Below, piece after piece: positions 26,257-36,840 of a DNA stretch of 64,000 bases; position 1 is the stretch's first letter, and the number at the start of each line of letters is the position of its first letter. Below the pieces are notes generated by a model. That model made no database searches and was not told the DNA's origin. It worked only from the letters and a program-made list of their open reading frames with translations. The position numbers were made by a program, and so were the translations under genes. Origin of the DNA: Pseudoscleropodium purum (taxonomy: Eukaryota > Streptophyta > Bryopsida > Hypnales > Brachytheciaceae); assembly GCA_963969395.1 (NCBI GenBank), contig OZ017795.1, positions 33,709,063-33,773,062 on the forward strand, given 5' to 3'.

Positions 26257-28047
26257 CTATAGAAATTACCAAAAAAATGAACAAAGATTAGAAAGCAAGC
26301 TGCACACCAAGACAAATTGCAGAGATGATTGAAACTAAACCAAACTACTAGTGGAAGTAGAGTTCACTGACAAGCATTTTAAACAAAAAAGGCAACAAAT
26401 AACACAAGAAAGAAATCCTTGCAATCTACTCAAACAAGTAAACGAGAAGAAAACAATAGGAAATGAAATCATTCACCTATATATAAGGTGCTTCACTGCC
26501 AACACAGCCCTTTTTAAGTCCTAGAATGATTCAGACTTCTTGAAGGAATCGAATCTCGTGAACGACCTAGTGTATGTAGTGTCCCATATCTTGATTCTCT
26601 ATCCTTTCAGATATTCTTCAAGTATTTGCGGCTCCTTTGGAACTAACTTGTCGATGGGAATGTCATCCGATTAAGTAATGGAGTCAAACATTTCTATAGC
26701 TGCTTCCTCTAGCTACAAAAAAGATGATTATGATAGTATAAGAAACAAAAAAAGCAAGTAATGCACATTGAATTACGAAGAACAATATTCTCAAAGACTA
26801 TGTCCAAACTAGTGAAATGGAGAGATGAGGAAACCTGTAGTGCTTACCTTAGTATAAAAGCGAGCCTTTGAAAGAAATGATTGAAGTTTGTCCTCATTAG
26901 TTGGACAAGCCGAAAAACGTTGAGCCAAGCGCATATAGTTAGAGCCATTCATCCATTTTAGCCACTTCACTTTGTGAGATAGATGGGCAATGGCAGTAGA
27001 GATCATCTGCAACTTCTCCAGAGTTAACTCTAGCACCGCATACTTGCTGTAATGTTTTTCAACCTATACAAATGTGAGACAAGGATCATAAGAAAGGCTA
27101 TTTGCACTAACACACTTTTTCTCTATTGTTTCAAGCATCATTCCGTACCTCTCATATGAAGTCTGGATCCAATTCAAGAGAGGTGACGGAGACAACCTTT
27201 GACATCTCATTAGAAGATTTTTCAAAGCCTCTAGATGCTTGTGAGTTATTACAGCCTGCAAACGCAGGAAACAAGTTTGGCACAGCGGTCTGACATGGCC
27301 AAAACCCTGCCACATCATTGACCAAAAACAAGTTTTAAATTTTTTTTTTTGCATTTGGATACTAAAAAAAATTTATTTTTATTTTTATTTTTTTATGAAA
27401 AAGAAAATTCTAACAATGGACTGTTCCCCTCGTTGTGGGGAACATGTCTGAGAGAACATGCCCAAAATAGGCTTTTGGACCCCTTCAAATTCTTCTAATG
27501 TCTATTTTCACCTCGCAATAGAGTCTTTGATAGCCATCCTCATTACTGCCGCCACTCCTTCTCTGGTAGCCTCGTTGCTGGGAGTATCTTTCTTGTACTT
27601 GCGCATAGCAAAGTTGGTTGTAGTTGCTATATCTTACTGAAACAATTAAATAGTCGAGTCAGAAAATGTATAAACAGAAAACAATACAAAAAGATAATTT
27701 TCACCAAAGGATTTATCTGCATTCTCTAAAACGACGTACTTTAAAAATGAAGAAGGTGAATACCTCAAGAAGTATAGTATACCACTTAGTGCGTGGACTT
27801 TTCTAACATGTCTTCACTTCCTCATCACTAAGGAGTTCATTGAACTTGTCCAACTCCATCTAACCGTACTTCTGTATGTGATACAGAGTGTGGATAAGGT
27901 TTATCTTCATGTGAGTTTTCTATTTGCCTATCATCAAACTAGACTTGAATTAGAATCCACATAACTCCAAATGGATAGGAGAACAAAAGAAACTGCTATC
28001 TTAGAAGTGAACAAAAAAATACAAGGAATAAAAAATGAGAGTCTCAC

Positions 28048-28697
28048 ATGTTGACATTGTGCATGGCCTGAATTGCAACACCAATTTGACCCCTGGTGTC
28101 CAGCACAATAAAGTCCATCCAAATATACCAATCTCTCTCAATTGGATGCTTTCTTTGGATGTGACTCATCCACGCAAGCCACCTATGATTTCTGTCACAC
28201 ACATAGAATTTATAGTCTATCAGATGCTTCAATACAACTTGGGACTTGAGATACAAATTGAACTGATTGTTCAAAAAATTCCAAAGAGGTCTCCACTCCT
28301 CCTTCTTTGCATCCCAAAAGGTATCGGTCTAGTCTTCTTCATTTGAGATAGAGATATAAAAAACTCTAGCCCCCTCCTAGTACCCACGAGTAAATTGGTT
28401 CTCAAGAAACTTCAAGTTGCATGAGAGTGTTGGGCGTACCATTGGCATGGGGACCAACTTGCATAGAGGAATCTTCATCCTGGACAAATCAGAAGAAGTT
28501 ATCCTCAAACTTGAAATAATGGACACCGTGTCCATTTTCTCGGATTTCCGAATGTCATCTTCAAGTAAGTTAGGGTCCATAAGTATAGGTGGAACTTCTT
28601 GAACATCAGAAGGATTCTTATTTGTGCCAATCTTTGGTTGCTCTTCAATTTCAAAAGTCCCTTGTGGCGAGACTTTTTTATTAGTGGCCAAAGTGTT
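28048..28697 (-). pseudogene. ParB/sulfiredoxin-like exon
   Basis: The exon starts at acceptor TTGTAG (NTLATNKKV...) and ends at CAT|GTGAGA. Its C-terminal part reads LIDYKFYVCDRNHRWLAW and then FIVLDTRGQIGVAIQ. The motif D-G/R-N-H-R-x-x-A is the signature of ParB-like nuclease and sulfiredoxin folds, with Arg here where Gly is usual. Two TAG stops interrupt it (after FTRGY and after SNEED). Domain naming is from family knowledge; catalytic activity is not implied. Confidence 0.5.
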
Positions 28698-29319
28698 CTA
28701 CAATAATATAGACGTAACATTCATAAGACTCTAGAATACAGCTTTGGTCAAGATTGTAGTACAAAAGAATATATGGAAGATTTATTCAATAGATAAAGTC
28801 ATCATTGTACCAAGATGACTAAATTAACAAGGCGCCCCTCAAAGAACACAAATACAGGTCTTAATGATTGCCCAATAGTGTCCACAACAATAAATTAGAA
28901 TGTCATCATCTTCATGCGGCTCCAAAGGGATCACTATGTCATTATAGTCATAAGTGTAGAACTCTTTGAATAAAGATGACAAAATCCCATCTTGACTAAC
29001 TTGACCAGAACCCATAGACAAACATGTTGACTTGATAAGGAAAGAAGGCCCTCCACCAAACAAAGCATCACTTTCTAAATTTCTTCTAGGGATTACCGCG
29101 TCCAAAGACCGTGTTGGTGACATGTTAGGTTTTGTAGGGATGTCACTACTATTAGTTCCTTCTAGTGGCAAGGGCAGAAGATCGTCTTGCTCTGGCACTA
29201 GCACTGATATTTCAAGTGAAGGAACAAGAGCAATCTCTTCACTTTGCACTCCATTAAGGCCCCCCTAAAGACAAGAACGCAAAGCCTCATTAAATAAATG
29301 ATTCAAAAACACATTCGAA

Positions 29320-30000
29320 ATTGGGAGACGGATTGGGGTCCCTCTAATCAAACACAAACTACATTTTTTTTTTTTTATCAGTGAAGGCTACATCCTCAAG
29401 GGAGGTGGTCAAACCCCCCTTCTTGGTGCCGAGACTCTCCAAGCACACACACGTTTAAACACAGGGAATCCAAATGGGGTCCCTCCAATCAAAATACAAA
29501 TTACATATTTCTTTTTTTAATGAAGGCCATTGTCTTCAAGGAAGAAGGTCAAGGCCTCCCTCTTGGCGCTGAGACTCCCCAAGCACATACAAATTCAAAC
29601 ACAGGGAACCCAAATGGGGTCCCTCCAATCAAAACACAAATTGCATATTTTTTTTATCAATAAAGGCTGTTATCTTCGAGGGGGGAGGTCAAACTCCCTA
29701 AGCACACACGCATATATACAAAGGGACCTCAAATGGGGTCCCTCCGATCAAAACACAAACTTTTTTTGTTTTTTTATTAATGAAGGCCACGTCTTCAAGG
29801 GAGGTGGTCAAACCCCCCTCTTGCTGTTGAAACTCTCTAAGCACATACACATTCATACATCAGGACCTTGAATAGGGTCCCTTCAACCAAATACAAACTG
29901 CATATTTTTTTTTAACAATGAAGGCCGCATCCTCAAGGGGGGTGGTCAGACCTTCCCCCTCGATGCCGAGACCTCACTAGGCTCACACATTCAAATACAA
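29320..30000. repeat. Five-unit tandem repeat, ~120-140 bp, inside an intron
   Basis: Units start near 29382, 29520, 29661, 29781 and 29919, each with 'tgaaggc', then 'ggaggtggtcaaacccccc', a CCGAGACT-like core, 'aagcacacacacattcaaa' and 'ggggtccctccaatcaaaa'. The array occupies the intron between the two most 5' exons seen of the broken ParB/methyltransferase-like gene. It shares its core with 21263-21510. Confidence 0.8.
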
Positions 30001-30057
30001 GTAACATACTACAAATCTTAGATTGAAGTCGGTTTAGGGTGAGAGCATGGCTTTTAC

Positions 30058-30186
30058 CTCAATTGTTGCAAGAGGAGGTTGTTGGGCACCCTCACTAGTG
30101 TCTCCCATGCTTTGGAGTGCGCAACAAGATCGTAGGTTCTTCTCCATGGATGCAAACTTTAGGAAGCCAAAGCGAAGGTTCTTCAC
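30058..30186 (-). pseudogene. N-terminal exon of the ParB/methyltransferase-like gene
   Basis: A 43-codon open segment beginning VKNLRFGFLKF and ending PLATIE is bounded by a CTGTAG acceptor and a GTAAAA donor. It is phase 0 at both ends and joins in frame to the next exon at 29264. No stop lies inside. An ATG occurs within it (MEKNLRSCC), but upstream sequence suggests an earlier exon. Confidence 0.5.
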
Positions 30187-31298
30187 CTACAGAAACCAAC
30201 TGAAGATCATGCAATTAAAAACTACAAGTGCAAAGCTCAAGTTTAGAATGATGGAGACACTCGGATTGTGAAAATGAAGGTATCTCATTGACAAGGAAAG
30301 ACTCAAGGGAGGTTGGACGAATTTGTAACCTTAAGGTGTATGCTGTGGAAACTAACCTAGAATTTCGAGGCCCCAACTCGAACTATGTATTCCCCTCTAC
30401 TTGCCAGTTTGGCATGGAAATCTTCAGAATTGACTTTGCCAAAGTACGTAGTGTTGGTCGTCCCCCTCCTTTTCACGATTTGTAGGCTAGGCCTCAGTTT
30501 TGGCTTCATTCAAAGACTAGCACTTTGACTTTTCTTAGTAGGTCTTACTTATAGGACTCTCTCAGCTTAGGTTACAACTACGCAAATAAGGGGCACACCA
30601 AAATCATAGTGTCACTTTTGACCTTATAGTAAAACCAAACATGTTATATTTTTTTTCTATTTCCAACTTTTTGATTAGGTTTGGTTTTGTCTTCACTATA
30701 CCAAGGTATAGATAATGCTTATTAAAATTGTTTAATCTCATGTTGTGGTATTGTTTCCATATTGTACAATGATGAATCTGCATTTAAAGTCTGGGGTCTG
30801 GAGTGCCTATCCCCACATATTGATTTTAATGCATACTTAAAATTTCATCATGCATTACTTTTCTTCTTGGCCAACAGTTTGTCAACTAGTAAACACAGAC
30901 ATATTATCTTCTGGCACTGACGCCTCTCACTATAATTTTGTAGTTAGGATTAAGGTGTTTGGTTGAAGTTGTTAATGTGCCACCTCCCTAACTTGCACTT
31001 CAATATGTTAGAGGCAAGTGTATTCATAGTACACCTCTCAAATAGGCTAGTCATATGAATTTTGATTTACAAAGGGACGCTCTTCATTTTCCTAGGTATG
31101 GCTCTAATTTATTTTGTTCTTTATTTCATATAAGTGCAGTTTTGTTTACAGTTTTAGTTCTACTCATTCTATATAGATGGTGTTTTCTACTTGACAACGT
31201 TCGTGCACATTTGATTGGTCTCTAATTAGTGAGCAAAGTAGACTCTAATTTTCTATGTTTTGTAGGCTATAATATGGAAAACCTTCATGGCGTGGTAG
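30187..31298. other. Intergenic DNA, nothing recognised
   Basis: No supported gene. Upstream exons of the broken gene could lie here but I could not identify them. Confidence 0.35.
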
Positions 31299-31303
31299 TT
31301 GTC
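31299..31303. other. Target-site duplication, left (TTGTC)
   Basis: The same five bases follow the 3' LTR at 35701-35705. A 5-bp duplication is normal for Ty3/gypsy integration. Confidence 0.9.
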
Positions 31304-31525
31304 TGTCATGGGCTAAGCCCAGTTAGAAGCTCAGATGTACACTCGCTAGTTTAAGATAACTTCAGTTCAAAGATAGAACTTAAAGTTTACTTTTAGTTAG
31401 TTAAAGTAAAAGCTAGATAGAGATTAGTATATAAGTAAACACTTATTCATTGTAAACTTAATTTCTGGATTAATATTATATTTTACTCAGTAGTATATGT
31501 TTGTTTTGACATCTATACTCTTACA
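31304..31525 (+). repeat. 5' LTR, 222 bp
   Basis: It begins TGTCATGGGC and ends CTCTTACA. It matches 35482-35700 except for about 8 substitutions, seven of them transitions, and a 3-bp indel. I could not recognise a standard plant tRNA-Met primer-binding site directly after it. Confidence 0.93.
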
Positions 31526-31716
31526 TAATCTAGAAATTCTCTCTCTTTGAAGGGGTTTAATCCACCCTTGCTTTTCAAATGGCAAAACTTGGACGAGTTG
31601 ATTGAGGACTTTATCCACCCTCGTAGTAACGATAGGAGACGACTACAGAACTGGGATGCAAAGGAAAGCTTTGCGAAGCTTGAAGATGTTGGTTGAGGCG
31701 TATCTACTTTTTGGAG

Positions 31717-32535
31717 ATGGAAGACAGCATGCTTTTCAACGAGAAGAACGAGGAGATCTTGCAGCAGCAGCAGCAAAAAGAATATACGGAGGAAGACTAT
31801 CGACGGGAGATTATGAGGTTGCGTTCAGAACTTGCTGAAAAGCAATTGGGAGGTCCATCTTCATTACAGATGATGCCGCAATCTTTGCAACAACAGTTGT
31901 ATGGAGTTACTGCTCTTTCGTTGCATAAACAATTGTCGGACATCTCGAAGTTCAATGGTAGTCGGAAGAGCTACCCGATGTGGAAGGTCAAAGCTGATAA
32001 CAAGGTTTGAATTGATGGGGCAATACTCGGGACATCCCAAGACCAAGCGGCGTATTTGGTCACTAGGATGGAGGCAAAAGCGCAGTTGATGGTAGTATCA
32101 TTCTACCAAAACCAACCGGACTGTGATGCAAGAACTTTTGTTCAGCATCTTGACAACGTCTTTATCGACCCAAATGCAGCGGCGCGAGCGTTGAATAGGC
32201 TTCAAGCAATGAAGCAAGGTAGAGAATCGTTTGCAACATTTTTGTCCAAGTTTGAGAAAGAGCTTGGTGAAAGTCAACTTACCATAGTTCCTGACATGGT
32301 GAAAATTGGATATCTTCGAGGTGTTCTCAACGTGGAGATGCAATGCGCGATGATCGGGCCCGTCACGTATGTTCACTACAGCACTTTTGTGCAGGCTTTG
32401 TTGGCAGTTGGTTCTCAACTCGATTGCCTTCAATATCAGAAAGGCCGTGCATCTCCAATGGCAACAACAAATCGCGTGTGGTCCGATGGAGATGAGATGG
32501 ATTGGATGCCTACCGTTCAAGTAGGAAAGCTTTGA
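31717..32535 (+). pseudogene. gag: Gag-like polyprotein, one internal stop
   Basis: The frame starts at ATG 31717 (MEDSMLFNEKNEE), with a Gln-rich coiled-coil stretch and then a retrotransposon Gag core (ISKFNGSRKSYPMWKVK..., LGESQL...). A TGA at 32008-32010 splits it, and it ends at TGA 32533. Both TGA codons could derive from CGA. The tail DEMDWMPT precedes the nucleocapsid. It would form the particle shell in an active element. Confidence 0.75.
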
Positions 32536-32782
32536 AGACGCCTGACGCCAGATGAACAAGAGAAGTGCCGACATGAAGGTCGATGTTTTTTTATGTTTGA
32601 AGCGTGGCCACCGCGCGAATGATTGTTCGTCAAAGAAGGGTGATGCCCAAGGAAAGATTACAAAAGAAGACGCGGAGAAGACCACGAAGGTGTGCGCAGT
32701 CAAAAAGAAGAGTAATGTTGTCATAGAGGAGGTCAAAGAGGTGGAGACTTATGACTCTGAGATGGGATTGGAAAACGAATAG
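32536..32782 (+). pseudogene. Nucleocapsid zinc knuckle, frameshifted
   Basis: The gag frame continues past the TGA as RRLTPDEQEK and then shifts at a run of T near 32585-32592. In the +2 frame the knuckle reads CLKRGHRANDC. With the Cys just before the shift this gives C-x2-C-x4-H-x4-C. An acidic and basic tail follows. The knuckle would bind element RNA. Confidence 0.65.
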
Positions 32783-32904
32783 CTTTCGGCAAAAGACTCA
32801 GTCGGAAGCGTGTAGGCAAGTTGTTGAAGTTGAAAAGTTGGCGTTCACATAAGAATCTTGACACGAATGGTATGTACATTGATATTTTGATCAATTCAAT
32901 TTTA

Positions 32905-34089
32905 TCCACTCATACTTTATGCGACTTTGGATGCCAATGCTTCGCAACTGTGTCTGAGTAATTTGTTAAGAAGAACGGATTAGATTCTTTACCAATCGAA
33001 CCAAGACCCCTCGAACAAGTTACAACCATAAAGGAGCAACCTATGATTCAACGCATAGCAACATTTAAAGTTGATATCAACGGTATAGAAGAAAGGATTG
33101 TTGCATATGTTATTCCCGGACAAATTGATAATGTCATCTTTGAAAAAGGCTGGATGGAGCGACATGACGCTAGCATTCGACCTGCTAAAGATGAGGTTTG
33201 CATTCGGAAGCCTTTCAAGATGATCGTCAAGACTCGACCCATTATATCGGAACCAATTTGGGAAATACAGGCAGCAACAATCCGGACTTTGCAAGCCAGC
33301 GATGAACCTGTACAGATTTTTACTGCTAGCTTGGTTGACATTCAGAAGGCGCTCCAACAGAAGGTGTACAAGGATCCTGCACAACATGCTCCAGACTGGT
33401 TGATGCCAGTTATTGATGCCTTCAATCGGCAAGACGCGAAGTCGTTACCGCCACACAGGAAAGGGGTCGATCACGAAATCAATCTTGTTGAAGGGAAGAC
33501 CAACGACGACATCCCTGCAATGCCATTATACCAAATGTCCAAGGATCAGCTATTGGTACTACGCAAGACTCTTATGGAGCTTGCTGGACAACATTTTGAG
33601 GTATGGTCGGACCATCGTAATTTGGCTTATTTCCGAAAGAAGCAACATTTGGGAGAGCGGCAAATGCGTTGGGCTTATGAGTTGAATGACTTTAGCTTTG
33701 AGATAGTGCATAAACCTGGAAGAGAGCAAGTTCAATCAGACGCACTTTCTGGTCGCGAACAAGACACTCCCAAAGATATGAATGATGATCGGATCATGAA
33801 CCGACATCATCAACTATTGGAAGGAGATGGTAATGCTTTGAAAGTGGTTGCAAAATCCGCATGGATAAAAGATGGCGATGCGGATTCGGAAAAAGAAATC
33901 GCGGCTACGGAGTCAATGATGGCACCACATCCCATATGTCTATTTGTAGACGCAGAGATGATTGCATTGTGGGTCGATGATTCAAAACGAATCATCGATA
34001 TTGGAAGATGCGGAAGGCTGTTATGGATGGCGAATGCCGACTACCAAAAGAATGGGGCCTACCGATCACAATTAGTGAATGCTCTATAG
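32905..34089 (+). pseudogene. Pol fragment: degenerate protease fused to RNase H, RT deleted
   Basis: The frame at 32905-33042 has TLCDFGCQCFA, a protease active-site region in which the usual DSG/DTG is DFG, then a TAA. From 33043 a 348-codon open frame runs to 34089. It passes from the protease tail (VAYVIPGQIDNVIFEKGW) through linker sequence to MSKDQLLVLRKTLMEL. It then jumps straight to RNase H tail sequence (VWSDHRNLAYFRKKQH, FEIVHKPGRE). The RT fingers and palm with the YxDD box are absent, so the element cannot reverse-transcribe itself. The junction keeps the frame open. Confidence 0.8.
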
Positions 34090-34157
34090 ATGGAGCCCAT
34101 CGGCTACGTTGGCGTGGATGAATATGGATACCGGCATACGAACCACTTCGAACGCGA

Positions 34158-35291
34158 TTGATTCAGTCTATTCATAACTCACCATTGGCTGGACATCCAG
34201 GTCGTGAAGGAACACGAGACTTGCTCGCACGCGAACATACGTGGCCTGGAATGACTCAAGACGTTCGAAGATTTGTACGAAATTGTAATGTCTGTGGAAA
34301 ATCTAAGATTTGGCGTGAGCAAAAGCAAGGTTTATTAAAACCTATGCCAATTCCTACACGGATATGGACGGAATTTTCCATTGACTTTATTACCAGCTTG
34401 GCACCAAGTAACACTTATACGAATATCTTAGTTGTGACGGACCGTTTGTCCAAATCCATCATTGCTGTGCCAATGAAGGAAATTCGTGCTATTGATGTGG
34501 CTCAAAAACTCTTAGAGCAAGTTTTTCAACATCATGGACTACCGACCGCAATCGTTTCCAACCGCGGTAGTCAATTTGTGAGTATGATGTGGGGAGAAGT
34601 GTGTCAATTGCTGAAGATCACACGGAGATTGTCAACAACCTTTCATCCAGAGACGGACGGTGCAACGGAGCGTGCCAATCAAGAGCTTGAAACATACCTT
34701 CAGTTGCCAATAGCAATGATGGCATTGAATAATCGGATAACGCAGTCCACAGGTATGTCATCATTTTTTATAACTCACGGCTTTCATCAATCTCTCATGG
34801 ATTTTACCATACCTGAGGAGCAAGGATCTTCCTTATCACCGGCGGAGAAGGGATGTAAGCTTGTTGAGCAATGGAGTCATAGTGCTGATATGGCGAAAAC
34901 AACAATGGTGATTGCACAAGAAAATCAAGAACGTCAATCTAACGCACAACGTTCCGTGGCCGAAGTCTTTCGGCCGGGTGCCCGTGTCTGGTTGAAATTG
35001 AAGAACATCAATACAACACGGCCAATCAAGAAGCTCGATTGGATTGCCCTTCCTTATCACGTGCTTGAATGTATTGATACACATGCGGTTCGTTTGAATA
35101 CTCCTCCTGATATTCATCCTGTTTTCCATGTGAGTTTGGTTAAGACGGCAGGAGCGGATCCTTTGCCTTCTCAATTGGCACATAATAATGAGCCTGGTAT
35201 TGTTTTGCACAATCCACTAGATCCTTTAGATGCTACTACTGATAATGACGGTGAGTACACAGTTGAACGGGTATTGCGACATCGGCGCTGA
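34158..35291 (+). pseudogene. Integrase, active-site Asp changed
   Basis: The frame holds the zinc-binding HHCC domain (H...GHPGREGTRDLL..., CNVCGKSK). The catalytic core follows with the first Asp in EFSIDFIT, the second position in VSNRGSQFV and the Glu region in FHPETDGATE. The second catalytic Asp, normally in an SDRG context, is Asn here (GAC to AAC). A short in-frame loss follows LETYLQ. After the core come the GPY/F-like region and VFHVSLVK. The frame ends at TGA 35289-35291 inside the chromodomain. It would join cDNA to the host chromosome if active. Confidence 0.82.
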
Positions 35292-35455
35292 GGACGTAGT
35301 TGACAATTACTTGTGAAATGGCTTGGCTGGCCCGAGCCCACTTGGGAACCATTACGTCATTTGCAAGATGCAGTGGCCTTGGATGATTATGAGCGTTCTT
35401 TGCGCGATGCAGGCTTAGTTGTTCCTTGGGCAGATCTTCTCCTCCCTTCTTAGTT
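35250..35455 (+). pseudogene. Chromodomain, two TGA stops
   Basis: The frame reads YTVERVLRHRR, TGA, GRS, TGA, QLLVKWLGWPEPTWEPL. This is the canonical chromodomain pattern with the aromatic cage. Both stops could derive from CGA. In chromoviruses this domain directs integration to heterochromatin. Confidence 0.78.
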
Positions 35456-35478
35456 ACGGAGGAGGAGGAGGAGGAGGC
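35456..35478 (+). other. Polypurine tract
   Basis: A GGA-repeat purine run lies immediately upstream of the 3' LTR, where the primer for plus-strand DNA is expected. Confidence 0.75.
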
Positions 35479-35481
35479 ATA

Positions 35482-35700
35482 TGTCATGGGCTAAGCCTAG
35501 TTAGAAGCTCGGATGTACACTCACTAGTCTAAGATAACTTCAGTTCAAAGATAGAACTTAAAGTTTACTTTTAATTAGTTAAAGTAAAAGCTAGACAGAG
35601 ATTAGTATATAAGTAAATACTTATTCATTGTAAACTTAATTTCTGGATTAATATTATATTTTACTCAGTATATGTTTCTTTTGACATCTATACTCTTACA
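35482..35700 (+). repeat. 3' LTR, 219 bp, followed by TTGTC duplication
   Basis: It is the counterpart of 31304-31525. The five bases after it (35701-35705, TTGTC) match those before the 5' LTR. Confidence 0.93.
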
Positions 35701-35870
35701 TTGTCAATGCAAATAATGCGGCAGTTCCTATAGTGTTTGAAGTAGGTGACAATGGACTTGCTGTAGTGATTGTAGTGAGATTGTATCTGAGGTTTTGGTT
35801 TAGGAAAGACTATCTCTATATTGATGAAGAAATCTATGATTTGGAATTAGGGGTCTTTGGCGACACAAAA

Positions 35871-36663
35871 CAGGGTTGACGAATCTCTACGTCCACCCCA
35901 AAATAGCATCCGAAACCCGGACGTCCGGATGCACGGACGCCAGCGAACGCAGTGTCCCTCTCGTCGTCGGAAGGCGGACGGGCGGGGCGGACAGGAGGGG
36001 CAGACGGATGGGATGGCTTAGAAAACCCGTTTTGGATTTTTTGTTTTGATTGTTTTTACCAATGAGAGATTGAGAGTGAAGTCATTTGGATTTTGATTTT
36101 CCTTATATTGCAATTGCGATTCAATAGAGTTGTATATCACTATTTATGTAAAAGCTAAAATATGAAATATATTTTAAATTTTTTTGTTGAATTTCATTTT
36201 GATTTAGAAACGAAATCACTTTAAAATTCAGCGAGATGTATATCATCAATAAACAAACAATTTTATAATAAAATGATTGAAGAAACCATTGTCATTTGTC
36301 AACATGAGCTCCATATATCATGAGCAACTAAACAATCAAACATCTAAATTCACATCTCCACAATTCCTCTGGACGCCAATCCACATCTCCTTTAACCTCA
36401 GCCCCACTACTCTCTCTTGCAGCTCTCCGTTCAAAATCTTCATTATCGGAGTCATCTTCATTGTCGGAGTCATCTTCATTGTTGGAATCAAGTATTGTTG
36501 TCTCCTTCAAGTCTTCTCTCAAAGTAGGTTTATTCCCTTCTTTCGAATTTAATTTTTCTTTTTTTACTTTGACAGAACAATTAAAGGCTTTTTGAATAGG
36601 AACCTTTCTTTTCTTTCTATTTGACAAAGTAACAACATTTTCATCAAGAGGGGTCCTATTCTT
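35871..36663 (-). mobile_element. 3' fragment of the hAT element (L-type terminus and transposase C-terminus)
   Basis: It begins with terminus CAGGGTTGACGAATCTC and a GC-rich island (to about 36010). The AT-rich stretch that follows is homologous to 45651-46431. On the minus strand it encodes the transposase C-terminal tail (NRTPLDENVVTLSNRKKRK, then an acidic stretch SDNEDDSDNEDFERR). Here the tail is open past the point where the 46381 copy has a TAG. The homology stops exactly at 36663, after the 8 bases CTATTCTT, where another transposon end begins. Confidence 0.8.
36656..36663. other. 8-bp target site CTATTCTT abutting an R-type hAT terminus
   Basis: It is followed directly by TAGGGTTGACACGACG. 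The reverse complement AAGAATAG stands at 45643-45650 directly before the L-type terminus CAAGGTTGAC. Uninterrupted, the same 8 bases lie in the transposase gene at 46424-46431. Confidence 0.8.
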
Positions 36664-36840
36664 TAGGGTTGACACGACGTCCGGACGCGGATGCTGTGTC
36701 CGCAGCGTCTGCTGACATTCGCGGTCCCCGCGGACGCAGCGTTCGCCAGGACCGCCCCGTCCGCCTGTCACCCCGTCTACCCCATCCGCTTTGACGGCCC
36801 TATTTCCCCCGACCGCCCTACCCAAATTGCCCCGCGGTCA
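36664..36840. mobile_element. R-type hAT terminus with GC-rich subterminal island
   Basis: TAGGGTTGACACGACGTCC and the downstream GGATGCTGTGTCCGCAGCG match the reversed right end of the 23799-24049 MITE. The rest is CCGTCC/CGCCCC-rich. Confidence 0.75.

Larger units (their letters stand above)
24412..30186 (-). pseudogene. Multi-exon ParB-like / DNA-methyltransferase-like fusion gene, broken
   Basis: At least twelve exon-like segments with plausible GT-AG borders lie on the minus strand: about 30186-30058, 29264-28850, 28697-28048, 27905-27764, 27636-27440, 27255-27070, 27046-26848, 26712-26477, 26256-25590, 25406-25228, 24960-24709 and 24626-24412. Two phase-0 exons (ending ...ATIE and beginning GGLNG) join cleanly. 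One exon carries a ParB/sulfiredoxin-type motif (YKFYVCDRNHRWLAWM). A lysine-rich linker follows. The C-terminal third has two DNA-methyltransferase-like motifs in the order IV then I, as in beta-class amino-methyltransferases. I count about thirteen in-frame stops in the exons, most of them TAG, so the copy is dead. Its true start is not seen. The likely role of an intact relative is DNA binding or modification in the nucleus, by inference only. Confidence 0.6.
31304..35700 (+). mobile_element. Complete but dead Ty3/gypsy chromovirus, 4397 bp
   Basis: Two similar LTRs bound by TG...CA and a 5-bp duplication enclose gag, a zinc knuckle, a protease scrap, RNase H, integrase and a chromodomain. 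The order protease-RNase H-integrase-chromodomain defines a chromovirus. Almost all of the reverse transcriptase is missing, so the element is about 1 kb or more shorter than its class. The style of the integrase is closer to fungal than to common plant chromoviruses (for example the zinc-finger tail RRFVRNCNVCGKSK and the phrase RIWTEFSIDFI). The LTRs differ at about 8 of 219 positions plus one 3-bp indel, so insertion is not recent. Confidence 0.93.

Noticed and set aside
32098..32736. 212-codon minus-strand frame
   Set aside because: It is antisense to the gag gene, which has clear family features in the sense direction.
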